Source: JBGPBY01 sp041481485 (GTDB taxonomy: Bacteria; Acidobacteriota; Terriglobia; 20CM-2-55-15). From it: DNA of 19,074 nt. Shown here piece by piece: positions 1-8,060 of the stretch. The DNA lies in assembly GCA_041481485.1 (NCBI GenBank), contig JBGPBY010000075.1, positions 1-19,074 of the forward strand, read 5' to 3'. Below the pieces are notes generated by a model. That model saw nothing but the letters and a program-made list of their open reading frames with translations, searched no databases and had not been told where the DNA came from. Every line of letters starts with the position of its first letter. Within the stretch, counting starts at the first letter, position 1. Position numbers and translations under genes: made by a program.

Positions 1-1
1 C

Positions 2-100
2 ACAGTCTCTGACGCCCAAATGCGTCGGCTTAATCTGGTTAAACATGACACCCTTGGCCAGTGGAACTACAGCCTGCGCCCCAATCTGAATGTGAATTAA
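2..100 (+). CDS. 3' end of a transposase, ISAzo13-like (partial)
   Basis: The reading frame is open from base 2 to a TAA at 98-100 and gives the last 32 residues of a protein cut by the window edge. The tail contains RLNLVKHDTLGQWNYSLRP. This resembles the C-terminal end I know from ISAzo13-family (DDE) transposases, where a 'lnl.kHd..G.WNY.i.P' block closes the protein. No catalytic residue lies inside the window, so the family call rests on this block only. The 279 bases after the stop (101-379) hold no credible gene. I could not pick out an IS terminal inverted repeat there because the other end of the element is outside the window. Confidence 0.6.
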   Translation, partial: TVSDAQMRRLNLVKHDTLGQWNYSLRPNLNVN

Positions 101-379
101 TTTCTGGGCAGCCGCTAAGAAACCCAGGGCGAAAAAGAAACGTATGACACGGAGTCAGAAGGCAGCTGTATCGCCCGCCGAAGTTACTGTCAATCCGCAA
201 CGCCTTGTCGCGGAGAGTCCCTCGGCGCCATTCAAAATGCAGCCGGAGGAGATCGGTACTCAATCAAGGAGTGAAAATCGAAATCGTCCGGCTTCGTTTC
301 GCTTAACGGATTGTCAATGATGGTTTCATTTGCGGCGCACTGAGGCTTCTCTCCACCGAACGACGCCAGGGCTGTAGTG

Positions 380-2371
380 CTACTTCACTGTGACGTCGTC
401 CCAATAAACGGTCCCGACTCCTCCGCTCGATATCAGATGGATGCGCATGCGGCCGTTTGACGTTGCAACAAAAGTGACGGAGTAAGCAGTCCAAACATTG
501 CTGGATGGCGTTCGAAACGCGTCAACAACACTATTGGTTCCTGTGGAATCGTGAACCAGAAGCAGCGCCTGGCTGGTGGCGCCGGGGTCGGCGAGGGCAT
601 ATGCCGTGATCTGATAGGACCCTCCGGGAGTCAATCCTGTCAGATCCAGAAACGCTCCTCCCATGGTGCTGCCGGTCTCCGACAAACTGAGTGTCCCGGT
701 CCGTGCCAAATTCGCGATCGAAAGAGCAACTCCACCGAACGTTGGCCACGGCGATATTAATGCGTTCTCAAAGCTGCTGGCATCTGTGACACGAATGTCA
801 TCCCAGTAAACGGTACCGGTGCCGCCGCTGGAAAAGAGAATGACCCGCATACAACCACTGTTCGTTGTCGTGAAAGCAACGGTAAAGGATTCAAAGCCGC
901 TGACCGGCGAGCGCCATCCGTCGACGACACTGTTGCGCCCGGTACAATCATGAACCAGCAGCAATGCCTGACTGGTGGCATCAGGCTCGACATGTGCGAA
1001 CGCAGTGATCTGATAGAGTGCTCCAGCCGTCAGTCCCGAAATGTCCTGAAATGCGCCACCAGGACTGCTGCCATTTTCAGCGAGGCTCGTCGCTCCGGAT
1101 CTCGCCGCCGACATGGAGATTGAAATGTTTATTCCGCCGAACTGAGGCCACGTCGATGTGACCCCAGTTTCGAAACTGCTGAGATCCACTACGCGAACAT
1201 CGTCCCAATCAATGGAGCCGGGATCGCCGCTGGATAACAAATAAATGCGCATGCGCCCGGTCGCGGTTGCCAGGAACGTCACGGTGAAAGGATCCCATGC
1301 GGCACGGGGGGAGCGAAATCCGTCCACCACGACGCCGGCGCCGTTAATGTCCATAACTCGAAGCGCACCTTTGTTGTCTGTTCCTGGATCGACATACGCA
1401 AAGGCAATGACCTGATACAGCCCTCCCGGATTCAGCCCCGATATTTCCTGAAATACGCCGCCGGAACTACCACCAGTTTCCGTCAAGCTTGACATTCCGC
1501 TGCGTGCTCCGAATTCGATGACGGATGCGTTCACCCCGCCGAACGAGGACCACCGGGAAGATGTCCCGTTCTCGAACCCGCTGGCATCGCCGACGTGCAC
1601 ATCGTCCCAGTAAATACTGCCGCTCCCACCGCTGGAAAAGAGCAGAATTCGCATCCGGGCGGTACCCGTTGCAATGAATGTCACGCTAAAGGAATCCCAT
1701 CCGCTTCCGGGCGTTCGCCAGCCGTCGACGATGCTTCCGGTTCCTGTGGTGTCATGAACCAGAAGTAACGCCTGGCTGGTAGTGCCAGGATCTCCATGCG
1801 CGAAAGCAGTAACCTGATAGAGCGCCCCTGGAGTTAAGCCCGAAACATCGAGGAATACACCACCCTGGGTGGTGCCGGATTCGACCAGACTGTAGTTTCC
1901 CGTCCGTCCCTCTGCGTTCGAAATTGCGGTCTTCACTCCGCCGAATTGGGGCCATGCCGCGGCATTTTCAAATCCGCTGACATCGAGGGCCCAGACATCA
2001 TCCCAGTAAATGTTACCGGCGCCGCCGCCGGACCACAGGCGGATGCGGACCTGCCCAGTTCCCAGCGTGAGGAACGACACCGTAAATGCCTCCCATCCGC
2101 TTCCTGGCGTGCGCGGGCCGTCGACAACTGTGTTGTTGCCGGTTGCGTCCTGAACTTCAAGCCTCGCTTGATTCGTGGTTCCCGGATCGGCATGCGCGAA
2201 TGCCGTAACCTGATAGAGCACTCCGGGAATCAATCCTGAAAGATCCATAAAGACACCACCAGAACCGTCCGATTCCGAAACGCTTGAATCTCCCGTTCGC
2301 GCAATAGAATGACTGACCGAGGAACTCGCGGTTCCAAAGGGCTTCCATGGCGCTAAATCGCCATTTTCAAA
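380..2371 (-). repeat. Five in-frame tandem coding repeats of about 400 bp
   Basis: Units on the minus strand are about 2371-1973, 1972-1577, 1576-1175, 1174-773 and 772-380. They encode the five CBM-like modules of the repeat protein. The period is nearly constant (396-402 bp) and the reading frame is kept. The units are clearly related but diverged in sequence, pointing to old duplications rather than a recent expansion. Confidence 0.85.
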
Positions 2372-3463
2372 GCCTGTCGACAAGGCGATTCCGGGTGAGA
2401 CATTGTCGACGTGGATGGTTCGCTGTGCCGTCTTTACGTTTCCCGCCGTATCCCGGGCCAAGGCGACCATAGAATGGACTCCGTTGGAGACAGTAGTGGA
2501 ATCCCAGACGATGCTCGCCGGAGATTGGATGATGTCCGGAGCATTCACATCCGAATACACTTCCACTTCGATGACACGGCTCCACATGTCAATTGCTCCG
2601 GTAATGTAGACACGAATTTGCGATGTTGTAATCGGTGTAAATGATATCTGGCGCCAGACTCGATTGTTGTTTGTAACGTCCGCCCCAGGGATAAGCACCC
2701 ATGTTCCACCATCCCAGTACTGAACTTGAAAGGAAGTAATTCCGTACCTTGTAAACTCCAAATCCATGGAAGGATCGACGGGATGATCGAAGTCATCTTG
2801 CAGAGTGAAGACGTCGACTTCATTTATGGTCTTGACGCCATTAAAGGCAATCTGAACGAAATCTGGAAATGCTCCCGGAGTGGCATCGTTCCAGCCTCCG
2901 CCGTTCCCCCAGTGAACTCCTTTGCGGTCCCCGTCGATGACTGCGATCTCAGCGTAGTTGTCACCGATCGTGGAGGACGAGCTTACCTTGCCGCCATTGG
3001 CGAAAGCCGCGACATTCGTGCGTACTTTGGTCGTCAGGATCTCTCCGTCCAACTGGAACTGAATCTCAGCCAATCCAGTGTCGTCGCTGGCCTGTGCGGA
3101 AATTGAGACTGCCTTACCGGATACCACAGCCCCAACAATCGGTGCAATGAATGAAACCGTGGGCGCAGAATTGTCCACGATTAAATCGGTTGAAGAATAA
3201 GCCAGGTTCCCTGCCGCATCCCGGGCAATGACACTTATTGTATGAGGACCGTCAGAGACATTCGTGGTATCCCATGAGACGGAATACGGATCGGTGTGGA
3301 CTTCACCCGAAAAGTTGACGCCGTCCAGCCGGAACTGCACGCCAACCACGCCGATATTGTCATTGGCATCAGCCGTAAGAATCACAACTCCGGAGAGATT
3401 GTCGGCAAATGCAGGCGAAACCAGCAGGATGAGCAGACCAATGGCTCTTAACAGGCTTTTCAT
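380..3463 (-). CDS. Secreted Ig-like / discoidin-like protein with five CBM-like tandem repeats
   Basis: A 1027-aa exported protein with a Sec signal peptide (residues 1-20, cleavage after SPAFA). Residues about 21-98 form an Ig-like domain with the typical 'W-D-T-T-x-V-S-D-G-x-H' and 'A-R-D-A-A-G-N' signatures. A second Ig-like domain runs from about 99 to 354 but is interrupted at about 150-304 by an F5/8 type C (discoidin, CBM32-like) domain. Five tandem units of 132-134 residues start at F365, F498, F630, F764 and F898. Each has an 'SG.TPG..YQVTAFA' block and ends in a YWDDV-type motif (IDWDDV in unit 3), as in CBM4/9-like galactose-binding jelly rolls. No catalytic domain, membrane anchor or sorting signal is visible, so binding or adhesion is inferred rather than shown. 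The ATG has no clear Shine-Dalgarno (only GGA at about -12). It lies 133 bp downstream of the hydrolase gene on the same strand. Confidence 0.85.
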   Translation of the reverse strand: MKSLLRAIGLLILLVSPAFADNLSGVVILTADANDNIGVVGVQFRLDGVNFSGEVHTDPYSVSWDTTNVSDGPHTISVIARDAAGNLAYSSTDLIVDNSAPTVSFIAPIVGAVVSGKAVSISAQASDDTGLAEIQFQLDGEILTTKVRTNVAAFANGGKVSSSSTIGDNYAEIAVIDGDRKGVHWGNGGGWNDATPGAFPDFVQIAFNGVKTINEVDVFTLQDDFDHPVDPSMDLEFTRYGITSFQVQYWDGGTWVLIPGADVTNNNRVWRQISFTPITTSQIRVYITGAIDMWSRVIEVEVYSDVNAPDIIQSPASIVWDSTTVSNGVHSMVALARDTAGNVKTAQRTIHVDNVSPGIALSTGFENGDLAPWKPFGTASSSVSHSIARTGDSSVSESDGSGGVFMDLSGLIPGVLYQVTAFAHADPGTTNQARLEVQDATGNNTVVDGPRTPGSGWEAFTVSFLTLGTGQVRIRLWSGGGAGNIYWDDVWALDVSGFENAAAWPQFGGVKTAISNAEGRTGNYSLVESGTTQGGVFLDVSGLTPGALYQVTAFAHGDPGTTSQALLLVHDTTGTGSIVDGWRTPGSGWDSFSVTFIATGTARMRILLFSSGGSGSIYWDDVHVGDASGFENGTSSRWSSFGGVNASVIEFGARSGMSSLTETGGSSGGVFQEISGLNPGGLYQVIAFAYVDPGTDNKGALRVMDINGAGVVVDGFRSPRAAWDPFTVTFLATATGRMRIYLLSSGDPGSIDWDDVRVVDLSSFETGVTSTWPQFGGINISISMSAARSGATSLAENGSSPGGAFQDISGLTAGALYQITAFAHVEPDATSQALLLVHDCTGRNSVVDGWRSPVSGFESFTVAFTTTNSGCMRVILFSSGGTGTVYWDDIRVTDASSFENALISPWPTFGGVALSIANLARTGTLSLSETGSTMGGAFLDLTGLTPGGSYQITAYALADPGATSQALLLVHDSTGTNSVVDAFRTPSSNVWTAYSVTFVATSNGRMRIHLISSGGVGTVYWDDVTVK

Positions 3464-3596
3464 TTGGGGAATTCCGATTAACGCTCAAACCAATGCGGAG
3501 AGAGTAATCTATTCGAGATCGCCAGGGGAATCAACGAAGCTTTTGGGCAGTGGTCTCGTTTGCATAATTTTGTAAATTGCGGTACTTAGCGCTTTG

Positions 3597-5012
3597 CTAC
3601 GGTGTGCGATCGAAGTCCGACAGGGCGCGTCCGCGCTCGGCATCGAGGCTATCCAGGCGGCCAATCGCGGAATCGCGGGCGTCTTTGATGGTGCGTTCCG
3701 CATCGGATTTCAAAATGTATCCGGCGCGAAGATTCTCGTTCGTCACTTTCTCCACCGCATTCACATAAGCGGAGTGTGTGGGGTAAAGCTTCTTCAGCGT
3801 TTCCATATCGAAGGGTTTGTAGTAACCCCAGCGGGCGCATGCGCCAGGCCCGGTATTGGTGCCGTTGTTGAGTCCCGTGGGTACCGCGACTTCAGCCAGA
3901 CGGATTCCGCCCATTGCCAGACCCAGAGCATCTCGTGCCGTGACAATCTGGTTGCCGTTCATTGAGGTCGAGATTGGAGGCGCGGATGGTGGAGGAGTTT
4001 TCTTTTCAACCCAGGTCACCAGAAGGTCCAGGGCACTGGCAATCACGTATTGCACCGGAGCGCGGGTTCCCACATTCGGCACACCGCACGCCGGTGACAT
4101 TGCCGCTTCCGATGACGTTCCGTTATCCCGCAGTTCGAGCGGCTCGCGGCTTTGCCGGAGATGCTGATCGACATGGGATGTCCCTGCGATTTCCCAGGAA
4201 CGGAATAAGTCGGTGTCTTTCTGACGTGCACGCGCCTCTCCGCTGCTGACATCGTACTCGGTGGATATCTTCCACACCGGAACATTCAGGTCCGGGCGAA
4301 TCTGCTGATTGAGAGACGAAAGAAGAATGAATCCGTCGTAAACCTTGGCGAGCGGGTTGATGGAATTGACATAAGTCGAGAGACGATTTGCGGACTGGGA
4401 TTCGCCGACGGCAAAGACATGGCGCGGTTTCAACCCGCCAAGCAAGTCCGTACCCGAGGGGGTCTTCAGCGCCTGTCCGGTCTGCGAAAAGATGTCATAG
4501 GACAGGGCATCGGCCATGACCGTGTTGTTGTGGGTCACATCCAGATCGCCGTATCGCTCCATGCTGAACTTTTTCAGCGCCGACACTCCAACGTTCTGCG
4601 CCGACACTCCCACCCAGATATACCCGTCGCTGATCATGTGCTCCCAGGCAAAGAACCACATGTTCTCGGCATCGAAATTATTGGTCACGTTGTCCCATTC
4701 CACGAGGACGCTTCCATTGAAACGCTTCGCGTCGGCCGGCCGGCGGACGACGACACGGGTTTTGTAGGGATGATCGCTGTCGATCACCGTGCCGGTCGTT
4801 TGCGCGGGCGTGTTGTACCGGCTGGCAGTGCCCTGAATGAAGAATTCTTCTTCGATATAGCCGTGAATGGCCAGGTCGTGATTCGTAGCGAAAAAGGTGT
4901 AGTTGTGCGCCGAAGATCCAGGGAGGCCGGGTGAGGAGACCGGGCCGGTCACCCTGGGATTGGGAACGGCGGCGAGCCCGAACAGCAAGAGTAGAATGAG
5001 GGTGGTTTTCAT
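3597..5012 (-). CDS. Exported alpha/beta hydrolase (PF20091-like)
   Basis: A 471-aa predicted secreted hydrolase. I chose the ATG at 5012 because it begins directly with a signal peptide (MKTTLILLLLFGLAAV). The frame stays open to a TTG at 5057, but that would put 15 polar residues before the hydrophobic core. The nucleophile elbow is VGESQSA with Ser205; acidic candidates lie in STEYD (E252/D254), and a candidate catalytic His is in GTSHVDQH (H280). This layout fits the 'alpha/beta hydrolase domain' family PF20091, whose substrates are mostly unknown. An ester substrate is an inference from the fold. A TATAAA sits six bases before the ATG and no Shine-Dalgarno is visible. It is divergent from the M16 peptidase gene, with an inverted-repeat element between them. 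Confidence 0.8.
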   Translation of the reverse strand: MKTTLILLLLFGLAAVPNPRVTGPVSSPGLPGSSAHNYTFFATNHDLAIHGYIEEEFFIQGTASRYNTPAQTTGTVIDSDHPYKTRVVVRRPADAKRFNGSVLVEWDNVTNNFDAENMWFFAWEHMISDGYIWVGVSAQNVGVSALKKFSMERYGDLDVTHNNTVMADALSYDIFSQTGQALKTPSGTDLLGGLKPRHVFAVGESQSANRLSTYVNSINPLAKVYDGFILLSSLNQQIRPDLNVPVWKISTEYDVSSGEARARQKDTDLFRSWEIAGTSHVDQHLRQSREPLELRDNGTSSEAAMSPACGVPNVGTRAPVQYVIASALDLLVTWVEKKTPPPSAPPISTSMNGNQIVTARDALGLAMGGIRLAEVAVPTGLNNGTNTGPGACARWGYYKPFDMETLKKLYPTHSAYVNAVEKVTNENLRAGYILKSDAERTIKDARDSAIGRLDSLDAERGRALSDFDRTP

Positions 5013-5018
5013 GGTGGG

Positions 5019-5024
5019 TTTATA
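5019..5024 (-). promoter_or_regulatory. Possible -10 box (TATAAA) for the hydrolase gene
   Basis: On the minus strand TATAAA is followed by CCCACC and then the ATG at 5012. If used as a -10 element, transcription would start at or next to the start codon. No good -35 hexamer lies 16-18 bases upstream (TTGAAA is present but 24 bases away), so this is only a candidate. Confidence 0.3.
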
Positions 5025-5067
5025 GCACAAGCTGGGCACCGGTACGAGTTTCAACAAGGCATTGAAC

Positions 5068-5235
5068 TATTTGCCGGACAGCGGACTGTAGGCGCGGTCT
5101 ATGACCGCGCACAATGTGTCAAATTAGAAAACGCGGGGGTCATGGACCGCCAGCTGATAGTTGTGGGGGTAAATCCATTTCCGACTTATTGTGCGCGGTC
5201 ATAGACCGCGCCTACAGTCTGCTGTCCGTCAAATA
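5068..5235. repeat. MITE/REPIN-like inverted-repeat element, family A
   Basis: Two 48-bp arms (5068-5115 and 5188-5235) are inverted copies matching at 46 of 48 positions, separated by 72 bp. Each arm carries the core CTGTAGGCGCGGTCTATG followed by ACCGCGCAC, itself a small palindrome (GCGCGGT/ACCGCGC around CTATG). The spacer contains a degenerate central copy (GGTC-ATG-GACC at 5138-5148). A third, solo copy is at 19031-19060. The element has no coding capacity, so any mobility would need enzymes supplied in trans. It occupies most of the divergent gap between the hydrolase and peptidase genes and ends 46 bases before the peptidase ATG. Confidence 0.85.
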
Positions 5236-5281
5236 TATTTTTCGTTACCAGCTTCGACCCAATTGGTAGAAAACTCTTTAC

Positions 5282-8026
5282 ATGAAAATTCAACGTTCGC
5301 TCCTTCGATTTGCCATTCCGGTTCTGCTGCTCAGCATCGTTGCCCGCGCCCAGACCCTGCCACCCGGTGTTGAAAAGCGGGCGTCCATGGCGGGCATTAC
5401 GGAGTACGCCTATCCGAATGGTTTGCGCGTGCTTCTCATTCCCGATACCGGTAGCGCAACGCTTACCGTCAACATGACCTATCTCGTTGGATCGCGTCAT
5501 GAGGGATATGGCGAAACCGGAATGGCGCATTTGCTCGAGCACATGAATTTCATACTGACCACGGACGGACGCAGCATCAAACAGGAACTGACGAATCACG
5601 GAGCCCGTTTCAACGGCACGACTTCGTATGACCGCACGAACTATTACGAAACAGTGCAGGCCTCTGACGACAATCTGAGATGGGCGCTCAGTTTGGAAGC
5701 AGACCGCATGATCAAAATGCGGATCGAGAAAGAGTTGCTCGATACGGAAATGACCGTGGTTCGCAACGAATTTGAACGCGGCGAGAACAGCATATCCAAT
5801 GTTCTGACGGAACGTGTGCTGTCCACGGCGTTTCTGTGGCACAACTACGGCAAGTCCACGATCGGTTCGCGACAGGATATCGAACGGGTACCCATCGACA
5901 GGCTGGCCGCGTTCTATCGCAAATATTACCAGCCCGATAATGCAGTTCTTACCATTGCCGGACCGATCGATGTTACGAAAACCCTGGCGATGATTGCCGA
6001 GATTATCGGTTCCATTCCGAAACCGACGCGAAAACTGGATGTGACCTATACCGTGGAACCACCTCAGGACGGGGAACGCTATGTGGAGTTGCGCCGGGTT
6101 GGGAAAGGCAGGAATCTCGTTGTGGCATGGCACACCCCTTCGTTTGCGCACCCTGACGACGGCGCCATCGAAGTAATGGAGGGGATTCTGGTCGGCCCAG
6201 GAGGAACGGGGCGCCTCTATAAGGCGCTTGTCGACTCAAAGAAGGCGTTGTCAGTATCGATGGGAATTATGGAATTGCACGACCCAGGATTGACGACGGT
6301 TTCTGCGACGCTGAACGATGAGCAATCCATCGACGAGGTGCGCCGGGTGATTTCCGACACCATTTCCGATCTGGTCCGGAATCCTCCGACAAAGGAAGAA
6401 GTGGATCGTGCAAAGAACGCCACCGTGCAGCGTATGGAACGGGATTTTACAAGTTCTCAAGATCTTGCCATGAGCATGACGGATTCCGCGGCAAGCGGAG
6501 ACTGGCGGCTTCTGTTCACAAATTTCGAGGAAATCAAACGCGCCACCGCCGAAGATGTGGTTCGCGTTGTGAAGACCTATTTCAAGGATTCGAATCGAAC
6601 CGTTGGGGTCTACACTCCGGATGCTGCACCGGATCGCGTTTCCGTCCCCGATGCGCCTGCGATGGATCAATTGCTTCGCGACTTTCCTACCAGCGTCAAT
6701 GTGTCCGAAGGCGAAGTCCTGGATCCGGAGGCCGCTAGCCTCGAGAAGCGTATCTCTCGGCTGAAGCTTCCCAGCGGCTTCAAAGTGACACTGCTGCCGA
6801 AGGGATCCCGTGGCGACGTGGTCAATGCGGAGATCAGCGTCCGGTTCGGAAATGAAAGCCTGCTTGCCGGAAAACAGGCCGCTGCCCAGCTGGCCGGATC
6901 GTTACTGATGCGCGGGACCAGCACCATGACGCGCCAGCAAATTCAAGACGCGATGCAGAAAATCAACGCGCGGATCGGCGTCAGTGGCGGACTCTCCAGC
7001 GCCAGTGCCACGATTGAAACCACATCTGCAAATCTCATTCCCGCCATTCGTCTTGCGGTTCAGATCCTGAAGGATCCCATTTTCCCGGAATCGGACTTCG
7101 AGCAGATCCGGACGCAACAAATTAACGGACTGGATCGCAGTAGAACGGATCCGTCGACGCTGGCGAATGAAGCGTTGCAAAGCAATCTGAGTCCATTTCC
7201 ACGTTCCGACGTCCGGCATCCTCGCACCATCGATGAGCAGATTGAGGACCTCCGGAAAGTCACGCTGGCCGATGTGAAGGCGTTTCACAAACAGTTCTAC
7301 GGCGCCTCGCAGGGGGAGATGGTGGTCGTTGGAAAATTTGTGCCGGATGATGTCCGCAAAGTGGCCGAGGAAACACTGGGTTCCTGGAAGAGCGCCAGCC
7401 CATATGCACGCATCGCGTCAAAGTATCTCCCGGTGGAAGTCATCAATCGGAAGATTGACACGCCGGATAAAGAAAACTCCCAATGGAATGCGGCGATTCG
7501 TTTGCAGATGAACGATACGGATCCGGATTATGTGGCGATGGTCGTTGCGAATTACATCATGGGCGGTTCGATTTCATCGCGAATTTCCGATCGGATCCGG
7601 AATCGGGAAGGACTGAGCTACGACGCGGGTTCCTCCTTCAGCGCGCCAACGTTCGGCGATGCGGCTTTGTTTTCGGTCTCCGTGATCAGCAATCCGAAAA
7701 ATGCCCCCAAGGTCGAAGCCGGAGTTCGCGATGAACTGGCGAAGGCTCTGGCTTCGGGCTTTACCGCCGCCGAACTTGCGGATGCAAAAAAGTCCATTCG
7801 GGAACAACGGTTGAATAACCGATCCAGCGATTCGCGGTTGCAAAGCCTGATTATGACGCGCGATCAATCGGACCGGACTTTGGCATGGGACGAGCGCATC
7901 GATGCGGCAATTGCGGCGATCACGCTCGATCAGGTGAACGCGGCATTTCGAAAGCGGATCGATCCTTCGAAACTCTCCATTGTGAAGGCCGGAGATTTTA
8001 AGGCTGCAGGAGTGTTTCAGCCCTGA
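5282..8026 (+). CDS. Periplasmic M16 (insulinase/pitrilysin family) zinc metallopeptidase, two-lobed
   Basis: A 914-aa M16 peptidase with a Sec signal peptide (about residues 1-24, ending in ARAQ). The N-terminal lobe has the inverted zinc motif HLLEH (H83, E86 base, H87), with the third ligand E163 in VVRNEFERG, 76 residues after H87 as usual for the family. The lobe from about residue 490 onward has the M16 fold signatures (LPSGFKVTLLP, RNREGLSYDAG near 773-782) but no HxxEH. It is the non-catalytic half that closes over the substrate. Known members cleave short, partly unfolded peptides in the periplasm. The ATG has only a weak GGTAG upstream. The MFS gene follows after 34 bp and could be co-transcribed. 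The substrate cannot be read from the sequence. Confidence 0.92.
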   Translation: MKIQRSLLRFAIPVLLLSIVARAQTLPPGVEKRASMAGITEYAYPNGLRVLLIPDTGSATLTVNMTYLVGSRHEGYGETGMAHLLEHMNFILTTDGRSIKQELTNHGARFNGTTSYDRTNYYETVQASDDNLRWALSLEADRMIKMRIEKELLDTEMTVVRNEFERGENSISNVLTERVLSTAFLWHNYGKSTIGSRQDIERVPIDRLAAFYRKYYQPDNAVLTIAGPIDVTKTLAMIAEIIGSIPKPTRKLDVTYTVEPPQDGERYVELRRVGKGRNLVVAWHTPSFAHPDDGAIEVMEGILVGPGGTGRLYKALVDSKKALSVSMGIMELHDPGLTTVSATLNDEQSIDEVRRVISDTISDLVRNPPTKEEVDRAKNATVQRMERDFTSSQDLAMSMTDSAASGDWRLLFTNFEEIKRATAEDVVRVVKTYFKDSNRTVGVYTPDAAPDRVSVPDAPAMDQLLRDFPTSVNVSEGEVLDPEAASLEKRISRLKLPSGFKVTLLPKGSRGDVVNAEISVRFGNESLLAGKQAAAQLAGSLLMRGTSTMTRQQIQDAMQKINARIGVSGGLSSASATIETTSANLIPAIRLAVQILKDPIFPESDFEQIRTQQINGLDRSRTDPSTLANEALQSNLSPFPRSDVRHPRTIDEQIEDLRKVTLADVKAFHKQFYGASQGEMVVVGKFVPDDVRKVAEETLGSWKSASPYARIASKYLPVEVINRKIDTPDKENSQWNAAIRLQMNDTDPDYVAMVVANYIMGGSISSRISDRIRNREGLSYDAGSSFSAPTFGDAALFSVSVISNPKNAPKVEAGVRDELAKALASGFTAAELADAKKSIREQRLNNRSSDSRLQSLIMTRDQSDRTLAWDERIDAAIAAITLDQVNAAFRKRIDPSKLSIVKAGDFKAAGVFQP

Positions 8027-8060
8027 GTTTGTTAGGTAAAAAGCCGCACCAGAAATAACC

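Noticed and set aside
380..2371. The regular repeats read as a CRISPR or non-coding satellite
   Set aside because: The period is about 400 bp, in frame, and encodes a conserved protein module; there are no short repeats with unique spacers.
4419..4934. A 171-codon plus-strand open frame opposite the PF20091-type hydrolase
   Set aside because: It is antisense to the nucleophile-bearing part of a well-supported gene and shows no motif of its own.
5013..5057. TTG start for the PF20091-type hydrolase
   Set aside because: It would add 15 mostly polar residues ahead of the signal peptide that begins cleanly at the ATG at 5012.
5186..6151. A 321-codon open frame on the minus strand over the start of the M16 peptidase gene
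   Set aside because: Its translation is rich in Arg, His and Phe without any domain, and it runs antisense to a gene with clear M16 motifs. It is a codon-bias shadow that begins inside the repeat element.
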